The position numbers and the translations under genes were made by a program. Source: Clavelina lepadiformis (Eukaryota; Chordata; Ascidiacea; Aplousobranchia; Clavelinidae). From it: a stretch of 64,000 nt of DNA. Location of the stretch: NCBI RefSeq assembly GCF_947623445.1, contig NC_135242.1, positions 22,134,001 through 22,198,000 of the forward strand, read 5' to 3'. Below are positions 31,566 to 43,455 of this stretch, in pieces. The notes below the pieces were generated by a model. The model ran no database searches, was not told where the DNA came from, and was given only the letters and a program-made list of their open reading frames with translations. The number at the start of each line of letters is the position of its first letter. The first letter of the stretch is position 1.

Positions 31566-33544
31566 CTAGTTCCACGTCACACTTTTCCTGCGGCCGGAAG
31601 ATTTTACTTCTCCGCTAGTTCCTGGACTTGTTTTGGCCAGAATCGATTTTGGTTGTTTTTTGATTGCTGGAAACTTTTTCGAGAATGTTCCGTTCTTGCT
31701 CGCGGCCAGTCGTCCAATAGATTCACTTAACGCCTTTATGTCGTCATAATCTTCTTTGCGCTGACAGCCGACAAACCCGTCACGACCCTCTCTGCATTTT
31801 TGAATGATCCAGTCATGTTCCTCTTCTGTCACGTTGCGTAGAAACGAATTTAGTCTTTCACCTTGTAGCAAGGCTGCATGTAGAACATAAAAAATATATA
31901 AATGCTTCGAATCTAGTAGGCAAATATTTATGGGAAGGTTACGATTTCTGTTAACTCTCAGTTAAAAAATAAGAGTACTTCTTTATCAAAACTTTCCAAC
32001 GGGCTGTGAAATGAACTTTTGTATAAGCTTGCCAGCAGACGCCTTGACGTTTATAACAACGTGCTTTTGAGTGAACGAGATTAAAATTTTTGTGAATTTA
32101 AGCAAAACTTGACGCCGCATTTTGCCCGTCTCACCTTTTGCAGCATCCTCGTCGTAACGGTAAATGACGCGCTGTGTGGGGTCGTAATATCCATCGCCTG
32201 TGTCGTAACAATCCTCCGGAATACTACGTAACGGTTTGCCTCCTTCGTCACAATTAGCTGACGTGATACAACGATCGGCGGGTCTAAGCCCCTCAGTAAT
32301 TTCCTACAGGAATCGAATAAAAAAACTCTTCACAAAAAGACAATTTGTTTGAAAAAGAATTCATTCAACTTTCAGTTCTTATGTGTTGCCGAGTATTCAA
32401 CAAATTGCATTACCAGCTTGCGTCAATTGGTTTTGACCTTGTAAAATCGGCGATCCCAAGTTCGACTGCAAAAGCGCCATCCAGTGAGGGGGTCGTCGTC
32501 ATTTTCAAAGTTCAATCCATCCTGGAATACGTAATTTCCGCTTACCTCACGTCCGTTATCCCACATCGATTCGTATCTTCCACCGCCAGGAAAAAATAAT
32601 GTTCCTAAATACTTCAATTATTACTTTAATTGTTAGTTTAACTATATACAGACCATAGATAGGGTTGTGTAGTCTAAATACCCTGTTCACACTAGTTGTG
32701 GCTTCTCCTGCATACAGTCACAGTAAAACGTGGCGTACAGTTGCACTGTTTGCTGTAGAAACTTGAAATTTGGTGACTTTTCCTAAAACACGTTCAGCTA
32801 TCTGTCCATGTTTGTTTTATTAAGTTTGATTTTGTAATTTTTGAGATATTGTCATATTTTCATAATTTTGCTCTCTCTCCGCATTGAAGCGTATTACTCA
32901 TTTACGCACCACTAACTCGACTAACTATTCTCTTGCTTTCTCTTCTCGCGGTCAGCTGGTTTTCCGCACAGCGGTGGTGTGACTTAACAATAAAAACTTC
33001 AAGAAATGTATAACTTGTAGAAATACTTAATTCACACTAAATGTACTTTCTTTAGTTTAACAATTATGATGTATACAGGAAGCCAGATGTTTTTGCTACT
33101 AGCCTGTAAAAATTCGATCAGTTTACGACGTATAGTTTTCAAGTAATTAACGATTGAAAATGTGTGTGCAGTGTCGGCCACACCTACTTAAAATAGTAAT
33201 GTCGCGCACCCGGTTTGTCTATGGTTAGAACAAAATGCACCTACCTACCACGTGAGCTGATGAAACTACAGTAATCCCTTTTATTAGCCTATTTTCTAAT
33301 TACTAAGGATCGTATAAAATTGATAATTACACAATTCGGTTTACGAAGTTTTTCGGGTATTTTGTGTTGCGGTTAATTTTGAGGTCATACCTTTGCCGTG
33401 GAAAGCCCCGTTTCGAAATCCTCCCTCGTATCTGGTGTTTGTGTCGAACCAATAAATCCCCTCTCCTTCCATGCGGTCATTTTTAATCTCGCCATAGTAA
33501 TTTGCCAGCCTGTGATCTTGATTCGAATCTTCTGATTCCTGCAT
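31566..33544 (-). CDS. MORN5: MORN repeat protein 5, four exons
   Basis: Minus-strand exons 33544-33391, 32604-32438, 32303-32135 and 31873-31566 join in phase to 265 residues. The N-terminus has MORN repeats: YYGEIKNDRMEGEGIYWF, YEGGFRNGAFHGKGTLFF and YESMWDNGREVSGNYVF. Then come WDRRFYKEITEGLRPAD, IPEDCYDTGDGYYDP and FLRNVTEEEHDWIIQKCREG, which follow vertebrate MORN5 in order. MORN5 is linked to cilia and sperm tails in animals. The last 80 residues or so, beyond CREG, are Lys/Ser-rich and absent from the shorter human protein of about 160 residues. An upstream in-frame stretch has only TTG starts, so ATG 33544 is chosen. AATAAA on the minus strand lies at 31484-31479, so the gene converges on A1 with overlapping 3' regions. 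Confidence 0.93.
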
Positions 33545-33599
33545 ATTTTGCAAAATAGGTGTGTGCTGTTTTATTTCCAACAAAATGAGCAACAAAATA

Positions 33600-34057
33600 A
33601 AAATTTATTGAGATCAATGAGTTGTTTGTTTTGTCATAATTGTGATATGTTACGTCATAAACTTATCCTCTTCAGTTCTTTTGTCCACCAAAAATTAGAC
33701 TGATTTTTAACAGAAACGTTTTAAAATTTGTGTTGTGCATGTTGAAATTATAGGAAAACAGACATGACATGACTTCAAAACAAAATCTAACTTTGGTTTA
33801 ACGGATTTATAACCATCGGTGTAGAAAGTCGGGAATCACTGCACTAAAACATCCGGCCATTAAAGAATTGCCTGATATATTGTGCTTTCTCGAAAACTGA
33901 TCCCTTGTCAAATGTAATAAAAAGAATAAAGCTGCTTTTCAATTCTTGTATTGCAATCATCTATGTCTAAGACTCTAAGTGACTCTAATTGGTGATGAAC
34001 AGAATGACAATTTAATTTAAAAAACAAAACTGGGCTTTCAACTATGGAAATCCATTT
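33600..34057. other. Upstream of MORN5, no gene recognised
   Basis: AT-rich DNA without supported exons; it should hold the MORN5 promoter. Confidence 0.4.
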
Positions 34058-34146
34058 AGTTGCTTGTATTCGGGTACAAAGTTAGTTGTGAAGTGAAATA
34101 CTTGATAGGGGATGTGCAAAATACAACCTACGAATATCGTACCGAG
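34058..34146 (-). pseudogene. Relic of a minus-strand sulfotransferase exon 1
   Basis: About 88 bp match the first exon of S2 and S4 (TTGCTTGTATTC, GGTACAAA, TTAGTTGTGAAGTGAAATAC, GTGCAAAATACAACCTACGA). The match stops abruptly and joins the sequence found upstream of S3, so the start of a gene has been deleted here. It shows that a divergent S(-)/S(+) pair once stood left of S1. Confidence 0.75.
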
Positions 34147-34574
34147 TCCGTGAAGCCTTCACGTTTTAATAAGGATTTTTGGTTTCACATAGCCAATAAC
34201 GTCGCTTTTATTGATCACGCCTAAACAAATTGAAAAGCGCATTTCTTTAGAGAAGGAATTCAACGCAAATAGCTATCTATGTAATACCTGCAAAACTAAT
34301 TTTTCCTCCAAATCTCTGCCTTACAATAGTTTTCTATTTTCTAACATTAGTCTCCAAAGGCGATAGACTCCCATACAATTAGTGACTGTATAGTTTGGCC
34401 ATAGTACTAACATAGATTTGCAGAAAACTAGCTTTCAAATTTTATCTTCATGACGTGTCGGTTGTCCGAGGCTTTCGCCTTACCCTCGTTGCTACGCACA
34501 ATTACTTGGCTTTGTAAGACTAATCAAGACGCAGTTTAGGTTCAGGCTATACTGGGCCAACTAAACTAAGTGAA

Positions 34575-34735
34575 TAATTTTAAGTAAAAATTGTTTATTC
34601 TATACCGAGGACAACTTGTCTTTATATATCTTTGGTGAGAATCAATAGCTGGAAGAAAATCAAATTTTGCTTTGTTATACTGTTTAGGAAGAAAACTACT
34701 GTATACAGGATTACCAAGACGAGCCTCAAACTAGA
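34575..34735 (+). promoter_or_regulatory. Conserved upstream module of S1
   Basis: This 160-bp stretch (AAGTAAAAATTGTTTATTCT, GAGGACAACTTGTCTTTATA, GTATACAGGATTACC) recurs just upstream of S3 and of both exon 1 relics at 43.2 and 55.3 kb. TTTATATATC is a TATA-like candidate. GTATACAG could be a splice acceptor for a 5' leader. Assignment is by position and recurrence only. Confidence 0.4.
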
Positions 34736-37617
34736 ATGAAAAAAAAGTTTGCTATATTTTTAATTTTAATTTTTAGTTTTGTCCTTTTATTCTCCTTCTA
34801 TGAGTCTTTCTCTTACCAAAATCTTCCAAAACTTATTCTTGAAAAAACGACGACAATCAGTCCAACCAATGCCACTATTCGTAACTCAGTTCAGGAGCTA
34901 CGTCAGCTGAAGCTACAAATTGCTTGCAGAGTCCTGGAGAATGAAGAAAGCATTGTGCAAAATTCCCACATCAACGAAAGGAATTTCTATACAAAACGTT
35001 ATGAGGTATTTCTGCATCAAATCTTATAAAGATTTTAAACTTTGTACATAAACTGAAACATTGTCTGGTACTGGCCTGATAAATATCAAAATTTTCGATA
35101 GGACTTGTACACTTGATTCAAAATGCCACATTTTTTGCATTAATTTCTGTTTAATAAACACGTGTGCTTCCAAGCATGTTCTAACAGCAGTAATAAGAAT
35201 AGATTGGTACCCAGAAGTCAGGAATAGTTAATAACAATGCAACTATGACTTTCATTTAGAATACAAATTTCAATTAAACCAAATTTTTGTTTAATTTCAG
35301 TTTTCTGTTTGCTACGTTTACAAATGTGGTTATTCCAACTGGTTGAAAACGTTGCTAATTATGGAAGGATTTTACAAAGTAGAAGATTATTTCTTCGAAG
35401 AAACGATTCATGGGGCAAAGGCCATGGCGCTTGGCGAGCAGAAGTTGTCATTTGTATCAATGAAGGATAAAAGTGCACAGAGGGAAGCCTGGGACAAATC
35501 GTACAAGGTGATTATTGCGTTTTGCCCCTAATAGTTTGATAGAATGGAGCATTATGACATACCACTAGCCAGTGTTTTTAAGATTTGGCTTTGGCGGCAT
35601 CCAGGCCGGATAGCGACTGTCAAAACAGCGACTGTCATAATGGCGACTTCATAATAGCGACGTAATCAAGTGAGCGACATTCCAAACAGCGATTGTATAA
35701 ATGCCGACCGCATTAAAACAGCGACTGTTATGATAGCGACTTAACTAGGCTTACCATATTTTTTTGATTGAAAAGCGGAAGAAAATGCAAACAAGTACCG
35801 GAACCGTACGAAATAAGTTCTTTCAATAACCTAACTGCAAAAAGATCATCTCCTCCTCCTCCTAGCCTACTATTACTGAACAGTGAACAAGCGAATGCGC
35901 TAACAATCAACTCACCACTGGACCAATTACCCGCTACAATGATGTAACAATTACTTTCACATTTAACACAACGAAACAAGAACACGCATCGGGTATTGCT
36001 TTTCAGCAAATTGGCTAAACAAACCAATCACATCATGCTAATATTCGTGTAGTGTGGGGCAATGCTGTTGTTGTTGTTGTTGTTTCACATATGTGGAGTG
36101 TGAAAGCCAGACAAGATGCGGGACTGCCACGAACCAACAACCAGCTAGAGAGTTGGCACAATGCGTTTCAGGGATCAACGGAAACTCATCATCCTTCCAT
36201 CTTTCGATTCATCGAAGCTTTAAGACGGAAGGAAGCCCTTCAACGGGCAAACCGAACCCAGCTACTACAAGGCAGAGACCTGACTCAGCGAATGAAAAGA
36301 TACGTGACAATGAACACACGAATCACTGTTGTACAGCAAAATCGAGGCCAGTATGATCTGCGGCAGTTCCTTCGAGCCCTTGCTCACAATTTAGAAATAA
36401 ACGTGGCTTGATTTTTATTGCAAGACTTTTGGTTGTTTTAAAGTCCCTTTTGGTTTCATTATTTTTCTAGACCCTGAATTTTATTGCAAGGCTTGGCGAC
36501 TTTCTGTTGTTTGGCTTGACTAGCCTATTTCTTTTTAAATCATGTGACTTCTATGGATAGTCCAAATAAAATGTTGTTTTACTACGCAGTGTTTGACTGT
36601 TTGTGCGTGCATACGTGTGTAGAGAGGTGTGGGGGATGGAAGGTATGTGTGAAGGGGGTGAAAGAGTGCGTGTGCGCGTAAGCCTTGGATTTAATAAAAG
36701 AAGTGAGGTCGCTGTTTTTGATGAATCGCTGTCGTGTAGTCGCTCTATTGACAGTCGCTGTTCTGACAGTCGCTATTTGGAACCCGAGCCGGCTTTGGAG
36801 ACCCCTGAAAATTTTTCAGTGACCGCAAGTCGACAACTCTTTAAATCTATCTGCTTGTTTGTCGATACAAAAAGTATTACGTAACTTTGAGAGACCGTTG
36901 GACAAATTTATAAAAACCTTTTCGGCCTCCAAAACCACCCTAAAAACACTGCATAAACCAGTTCATAATTACCTAGAATGATACTCCAGGTTTGAAACAA
37001 TGGATACATTTTTGCTGTAAATGCAGCCTTGCGATAGCGATTTATTGAAACTTATCAGGTAAATACGATGTTGTTTTAAAAAAAAATTTACCATATTTCA
37101 GGTTGTAATGATTCGAAATCCATTTGATAGGATTGTGTCTGTTTACGTCGATAAGCTCATACCAACAGCACCGGGTTTCTCGTATGTTTATGGTCCGTTA
37201 TCGCGAAAAATCAACGAAAAGTACAAACATTTACGTCACGACATTCACGATCGGAACAGAACTGACGACGGTACGGCAGCGTTTGAAGATTTTGTGAATT
37301 ACTTGGTCGATATTAAAGAAGCCAGGGATCCCCACTGGCAGTTCTACCATAAACTTTGCATGCCATGCCAGTCCCGCTACGACTACATCATCAAATTTGA
37401 AACGTTGCAAGATGACATCGAGTTCTTAGAAAATCGTGTCAATATTTCTGAAGAACACAGAAAAATAGTTTTTCCCTTCAAAGAGTACAAGACCCAGCCA
37501 AGCACCGTTAACAAATATTTTGAGCAAATTCCTAAAGATTTAGCTTTGAAACTGTACGAAGTGTACAAGACCGATTTTGTTCTATTCAACTACGACCGGC
37601 CAGATTACTTGAATTAG
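34736..37617 (+). CDS. Carbohydrate sulfotransferase, copy S1
   Basis: Exons 34736-35005, 35301-35507 and 37102-37617 (90, 69 and 171 codons plus stop, all phase 0) give 330 residues. It belongs to the Golgi sulfotransferase family 2 group (the CHST8-14/HNK-1 type), which moves sulfate from PAPS to sugars of glycosaminoglycans or glycoproteins. Residues 4-22 form a type II membrane anchor after three lysines. The 5'-phosphosulfate loop is YKCGYSNWLK (97-106) and the 3'-phosphate loop is IRNPFDRIVS (163-172) with R164 and S172. PCQSRYDYIIKFETL is also typical. The acceptor sugar cannot be told. Intron 2 is long because a Mutator-like element sits in it. AATAAA lies at 37665-37670. Confidence 0.93.
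35597..36790 (+). mobile_element. Mutator-like (MULE) element 1
   Basis: A 1194-bp insertion in S1 intron 2 flanked by a near-perfect 10-bp target duplication, GGCTTTGGCG (35587-35596) and GGCTTTGGAG (36791-36800). Its ends are inverted and built from repeated GCGACTGT units (ATAGCGACTGTCAAAACAGC at left, with the reverse complement at right). The same place in S3 (near 47985) is empty, so it arrived after the 12-kb duplication. The 9-10-bp duplication and the transposase remnant support the Mutator superfamily. Only the 3' part of a transposase remains, so it cannot move itself. Confidence 0.85.
36052..36411 (+). pseudogene. MULE transposase C-terminal fragment
   Basis: Open frame of 119 codons inside MULE 1. 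It carries LPRTNNQLESWHNAFQ and HHPSIFRFIEALRRKEALQ, the pattern ([RT]TNN..E.WH..F, then HPS.W.FI..L..E) seen at the C-terminus of animal MULE transposases. The catalytic DDE core is not present, so this is a remnant of the full enzyme. It starts after a (GTT)n run. Confidence 0.72.
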
Positions 37618-38000
37618 TTTTCGAAATCTTCCTTCAAATACGCAGGACTGTTGTGGCCTAATCTAATAAAATATTGTTTTTACTGTTAACACTTGTTTGA
37701 GCTCTGTGACTTTTCCCTTGCGGTCGATTACGCCTTTTCTTGTTTGATTAAACACGTTTGTCCTAAACTAAACTGTTTTTAAATAAAAGATGTGCCTGTA
37801 AATCTGTAAATCTAAGAGTGAGAACAATGAAACGTAACACTGGCAAGCATGGCAGGACCTATTAGATACACAGAAGATTTTATCAAGTTTTACTGAAGCA
37901 TGAATGTTTTTTTTTCTCTGCCTCGTTACCAGCGTGGCAATAGTTTTTCGTCTTTTCTTTAAGATTTCGAATCCTTCTGGTTACACATCATAATGGTAAA

Positions 38001-41000
38001 ACTGTAACTTTAAGAGGTGCTTCTTATTACCGGAAAAGCAAATACTATATTTTTCCTGTATGCCGCACTGACGACTTATATACACCGATATATGTAATGC
38101 CCAATCGAATTATACAAAAATTTTATTTTACTGAAATACAATATATACAAAATACGCAACATTGAAAGCAAAAGATTTTGTCAAATTCAAATTTATAGCA
38201 ATGTCCCTGATTGGGAAACTACGTAGAGTCTGAGCAAACCAAGAAATTTCCTCGCAAATGAGCATTTGAGATGTTGGTCGTTGTAAATAGCTTGGTATGC
38301 AATTTCTCCCAGTTTTTCTTGAGGAACAGCCTGAAAAGGGCAAAAATATTAAAATTGGCAAAAATATATACAAATTCCATAAAAACAGTTTCTCATAAAC
38401 ACAGCAAGTAACAACAAAACTTGAATTAGGTTACAATTTTTATTCTTTGAATTACTCACCTGTTTCCTCAAGTATTTAGTAACATTTTCCAGATCCATTA
38501 TCGCATTTCTTTCTGACGTCATATTATTCAAGTCATGGAATAATGACGTAACTTGTTCACGCTGGTTGTTGAATTTGTCGTCTAAAATCTGCAACGTCAA
38601 ATGGAAGTTGTGTTATTGTTTTTAACAAAACAAATTTGAAAGCAATGGAACTGAGTTAAAATGAAAACTGATGGGAACAATATCAGTTGAAAGAGCAGGG
38701 AATTTAAGTTTAATATAAAACAAGAATAAAATACACAATTACAAAATAACGAAAATCGTTAAAAACCAAGTTTTAAGAATCTTTTTCAGATTCACATAAA
38801 ACTTACTTCAATATTCTTTAGCGCCTTTTGGTGTTCATTTTCCAATTCTTCAAATTGGGTTTCTTTTACGGATAAGTCGTCATGGCAACGATCTCTTAAA
38901 ACGTCATGTTTGGATGACGTGGTCGCTACGTCATCGGGTGGCGCACTTTTTGTCAAGGTTTGCTCTTTTGTTCCGTTTTCCAGCGATTTCAGACGTGGTC
39001 TCACTGCAGGCAAAAGTTTCAAGGCGGCCTTTTCCATTTCGTATAAGATTTCCGTTGCTGTACCTGGGTAATCTATAAAACGTTTGTGCAGTGGTTATTT
39101 AAACTGCATAGATTTTTACAGTTTTAAAACAATATAATTATTTATAAAAATATGCACAGCATATTTTGTTCAAGGTTTAGCATTTACCTTCTTCGTAATC
39201 TGATTGGTCGAGTGAGTTCTCATCTGACAAGCCTACGGGAGATTTGCGGCCTTCTGTTTGGTCGAATTCGCTCGTCTCTCCGCATAGAGAGGAACTGGCA
39301 GAGAAGGCGAGATTTCGAGACCTGAATGAGAAAGAACAAGAAACTTCATGAGAGGAAATATTTCATTTTACATTATAGGAATTGTGCGAAATGTCTGAAG
39401 TTGTGATTGCCACTTATAAAACTTGAAAATATGTTCGCTTATTCGAAGAACATTCGGTAAAACTCGATACTTACCTTGCATCGCACAGTTTCCTTCTTAA
39501 CACAATGACTTCCATTTCAAGATTGGGGAGAAGCATCACTTTTTTCTCCGCCTCTTTTATTTTCCCCAGGCAAATACTCACCAACTCGTTTGCTTGTTTA
39601 AGCTGAATCGGAAAGAAAATAAGAATCTCATAAACGGCCGGGACTAACTCAGCAGCACATCAAAGCATATAGTCGTAAAATATCTAGCCATGTATTTTGA
39701 AAGCTTACCTGTTTTTCATAATGCATCTGTTGTTCTTCAAGTTTACGCTCATAAGTCGTCTGGCAAGCGGACAATTTCCATCGCAAATTATTGATAATTG
39801 AGTCCTTGGTATTATCAGAAATCTAAAAGGAAAGTTTACTTTAGTTTAATAAAAGAACGAAATTATATATATCGATGTTAAGGCAACGTAGGCATAATCT
39901 CAACACGTTTTAGTTTGGCATAGACTCGATTGAAAAAGTATAGAAAACATCGCGTACCTCATCCGAAAATAAAGCTTTCCTTGGCTGTTTAACATCATCA
40001 AAATCATCCAGTTTTGCTCTTTTGTTTAACTCATGAAATCCCTTTCGACTCCGACGTTCCTCCCTGTTCTTGGTTGGAGCGAATAGCAGCCGGGATCGAG
40101 CCCGCGAAGAAGATGAAGGTGATTTATGATTAGAAGGAAGGTTCCAGACGGGAGAGAATTTCTCCAAATGCAACCTCGAGCCACAAACGTCATGAAACAA
40201 TTTGTCCTTCACAGCATTATTTGCTAATGGCGTCGATGTCTTGATGCGGCTTGGCGAAAGTTTCTTTGAAGTGGCGATGTGGTCATGGGAATCTTCGGTT
40301 GACGTCGCAACCGGTAGCACATTTACCCATTTGTTCTCTATGACGCCGGTGATGACGTCAGTGGCACGTTTACCAAGAGATAGCTCTTTTGAGGCTGGTG
40401 GCGACTCTTGCAAAGTCCGAAACCTCAACTTCCTTGCATTCGCCATCGATCTCTTCCTCGCCCCGTTGCATTTATCGGCGTCGGCGATGACCGCTCTTGC
40501 TTTTGGCGAATTCACACAAGAAGGACTTTGTGACGTCATAATAGGGTATTGCGCTCTGTTTCTCCTCAACAATTTCGTTTCTCTCACAGAAGTTCCAGGT
40601 GACCTCATTACGCGAGACATGGTACAGCTAACTGCTGTGCGGTTGTAGCGAAGTTCTGTTTTCGATTTTTACAGCTGAAAAGCCTCAAACTGCTGCTGTA
40701 GTATTCCAACACAAATGAACGCTGGAATCCAAGTGTGCTCGACTTTATACGGTTTTCTTGTTTACGAATCACTCCACTTTCTAACGTCTTTCCAGGGTTG
40801 ATCAAACTATTATTCCGAAGTCTTTTCGCAACCGAACAGATAATTCAGTCCGAAAAGTTGTTTACGTATTGGCGCCGTATCCAGATAAAACGCTCAAATC
40901 TAAAGTCAATTATTTTTATCGCCAAAGAAATATTTTCTCATTGCAAGGTCGTGTGGTCGCCGTTCAGAGTCGGTGATATCTTATCTTGCTATCATCGGCA
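38001..41000. repeat. Right arm of the family A inverted duplication
   Basis: Reverse-complement copy of about 28440-31430 with A2 inside. The two arms enclose MORN5 and S1, a spacer of about 6.6 kb. Confidence 0.85.
38193..40620 (-). CDS. Family A coiled-coil protein, copy A2
   Basis: Minus-strand exons 40620-39958, 39822-39709, 39602-39475, 39321-39188, 39072-38807, 38588-38460 and 38330-38193 give 523 residues. Every exon except the first has the same length as in A1. Exon 1 is 15 bp longer because of the residues between GKRA and VIENKW (TDVITG region). The reading frame is open throughout and all splice sites are GT-AG, so it looks functional. AATAAA on the minus strand lies at 38127-38122. 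It converges on S1, with about 575 bp between the two stops. Confidence 0.82.
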
Positions 41001-41660
41001 TTCTGTTCAAAGGGACGTTGTAAGATTGCGGTGATTTATGAAGACCTGTTTTCATAAAAATGGAAGTTTTAGAAGATTTATCCGAGGTTCAAAGATCCAA
41101 GGCTGGTAAATTACTAGAGCGAGATTCGCTGTTTCGACACAATCACGAGTTACGAAAGAGATTTTGCAACGGGGCTTTCACGAAAATTGAATGACGTCAA
41201 AACGGCAATAGGAAATATCTGAAACTCTTTGGTAACCTCATAATGTTATTTTCAGCTGAATCCATTTTTGAATTCTTTTATATTTTTGTGATTAAAAATG
41301 TAACTGGTGTAAACATTTGCTGTAAGTCCATCACTGGACTTCCTTAGTGGGGTTACCTGCAATTCTTTGGGGTGCGGGAAGTTATTGTTATAAGAGCTTT
41401 GAACATAAAGCGAAAGAGAAAATGGTTATGCTTCAGTGATTTTGAACCTATTGGCCGGCAAGATTAATTTAACGCATCGAAATTTCTTTCGTGTCTTGTT
41501 ATTTTCGTATTTCTTTCGTGCTTTACTTTGCTGGGTATAATAATGGTCTTCTTTCATCCTAGGGTAACACGCAGCAAGAGGTAAGGAGGTAAATGAAGGC
41601 TTCCTTGAAATAACAGAAATGATTCGATCAGGCTCCGCTTGTGTTTTGTAAACGATAAAG
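41001..41660. other. Unit 1 spacer, no gene recognised
   Basis: The sequence is repeated closely at about 52200-52850. It contains a small hairpin, AAGTCCATCACTGGACTT, at about 41324. No coding signal is kept between the two copies. Confidence 0.45.
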
Positions 41661-41710
41661 TAAGAGGAGGAGGAGGAGAAGGAGGAGGAGGAGAAGAAGG
41701 AAAAGAGAAG
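41661..41710 (+). repeat. GGA/GAA-rich microsatellite
   Basis: A purine run of GGA and GAA triplets. The matching place in unit 2 is where the run of N begins, so this repeat probably caused the assembly gap. Confidence 0.85.
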
Positions 41711-41954
41711 CGAGTCAGTCGATCTGCACCGATTTCGCTTCCTAACGTTCAGGGAAGCGTTCTTCTATGAACTCACATAATTTCGGCTCCCCGGCGAATT
41801 TAACAATTAAGTCACTTTCAAACGAATTAAGAAATCAGAGGCGGCGTTATAACTTGGAGATCGACCCCTTGCTTTACTAAACATAACGACCCAGGGGCAA
41901 ATTGACCAATATGAAACGTGCAGCTTAAGAGCCACTCTTTGGTCACGTGGGTGT

Positions 41955-42180
41955 ACAGCGCTGATGTGTGTCATTGACCTTGAATATCTGAGACCGGCTT
42001 TGAAATTGTACATTGTAACAAAGTTGACTGTTTGACTCGATTATGACCCCGTCGCCCTTTTTGAGTTCGACACCTTCTTTGGAGCAGAATCGTGAAAAAG
42101 CGTTATGTGAGTACGCACTGCTTGTTGTTAAGCATTGCTTGGTATATGACGCTAATACGTGGAACTATTATTAAATTCAA
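41955..42180 (+). pseudogene. Degenerate sulfotransferase 3' relic
   Basis: Plus-strand sequence such as CCGGCTTTGAAATTGTACAT, TCGATTATGACCCCGTCGC and TTAAGCATTGCTTGG matches the 3' end of the S6 relic read on its own strand. The frame corresponds to the family's LALKLY...DYD ending but is disrupted. A twin is at about 53130-53355. Confidence 0.65.
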
Positions 42181-42189
42181 AAGACATAA

Positions 42190-43200
42190 TGCAAGAGACT
42201 TTCTTTCACGTCTATATACTAATGTCACATTATAACAGACGAATTGCGTTTTAATAATTTAAATGTTATAGCATGGAATCAGTAGGATATAGGCGAGCTT
42301 CTTTTTGTCCAAGAGCTTATTCTTATAAGTCGTTATCTTGGTATGATTTTGAGTTGTTCTGTTATTTCTTTTGAGACTTCGCGACCTTTTGAATTTTCTT
42401 GGTAAGATTTATGTGGCAAAATAATATTTCGCACCGTTGTTTATTTGTTTTTCGTGTGTTTTCCAACTCTTTTATTTTGTTAGTGTTGTATCACCCTGAT
42501 TTCTATTGTCCACTGTCTTATTTTATTTTGTTCTTTATGGCGTCTCAGTGTTTCGATGTGGCCGAACGCGTAATTATTGCCTGTCCTTTGTCGATTGGTG
42601 TCTCGCATTTGCTTCAGGCGCGAGTAGTTGCCTTCCTGAGAAAAGGTGGCCTTTGGAGTCAGTCTACGTTCGAGTGTTCAGGGCGAGGAGCTGTCCTTTG
42701 GTCTCTTGGATCTGCTGTTGCTGTTTTAATTATATTTTATCAACTTATTTTACATGTCTGTTCGAAACTTTAAGCCCCAAACGGAGATGAGATTTTAATC
42801 TCTAATGAGAATACAATCAAGTTGCATTGCACAACCTTCGTTGGTTTTGAGTGGGCCGTGAAAGCGGTAGAAAACGTACCTGGCAGAAGAAAATCTGTAA
42901 CATTTACAAGAGCGCTGTTATTGCGTGTTGGCTCGGAGACTGGTAAGGCGCAACGGCTATTAATGCGGCAGGTTAATTAATTGGAGTCGGAGATCAACTT
43001 CCATTATTAAACTACTCGATAACCGCACCCCACGATAACTGACTCGAATCATTAAGACTCTAATGTATCTTTAAAAAATGAGTGTTTTATGTCGGCGTTT
43101 ATCGCCCAGGTTTGCGATACCATAAAGCAAATTAGTCAACCTATAAAACTTTATGCGGTATGTATTCGTTCGTGTGATCGAAGGCTGGTTCATACAATTC
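42190..43200. other. Unit 1 spacer, no gene recognised
   Basis: Repeated at about 54290-55290 with few changes. The longest open frame, 124 codons at 42399, is cut short in the twin copy, so it is not a kept gene. The empty site of MULE 2 is near 42229. Confidence 0.5.
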
Positions 43201-43204
43201 CGAT

Positions 43205-43455
43205 GTGAGGTGTAGGTGAATTATTTGAAGTAAAAATTGTTTATTTTACACTGAGGACAACTTGTCTTTATATATCTTCGGTGAGAATCAGTAACCACAA
43301 GAAAATCAAATTTTGCTGTGTTATACTGTTTAGGAAGAAAACTACTGTATACAGGATTACCAAGACGAGCCACAAACTAGAATGAAAAAAATGCTATATT
43401 TTTAATGTTAATTTTTAGTTTTGACCTTTCAATTTCCTATGAGTATTTCTCTTAC
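43205..43455 (+). pseudogene. 5' relic of a plus-strand sulfotransferase
   Basis: It matches the upstream module and the first exon start of S1/S3, including GAGGACAACTTGTCTTTATA and CAAGACGAGCCACAAACTAG before ATGAAAAAA. A short deletion then shifts the frame into a stop after six codons, and the match fades near TTACCAAAATCGAG. No further exons follow. Confidence 0.75.

Noticed and set aside
36603-36884. 93-codon plus-strand frame
   Set aside because: It spans the right inverted end of MULE 1 and its flank; the apparent repeats in the peptide come from the GCGACTGT units.
41324-41345. Small hairpin AAGTCCATCACTGGACTT as a possible RNA gene
   Set aside because: The whole surrounding spacer is equally alike in both units, so there is no sign of special conservation.
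42399-42773. 124-codon frame as a gene
   Set aside because: Its twin at 54470 is interrupted and the sequence has no protein-like features; overlapping frames shift between copies.
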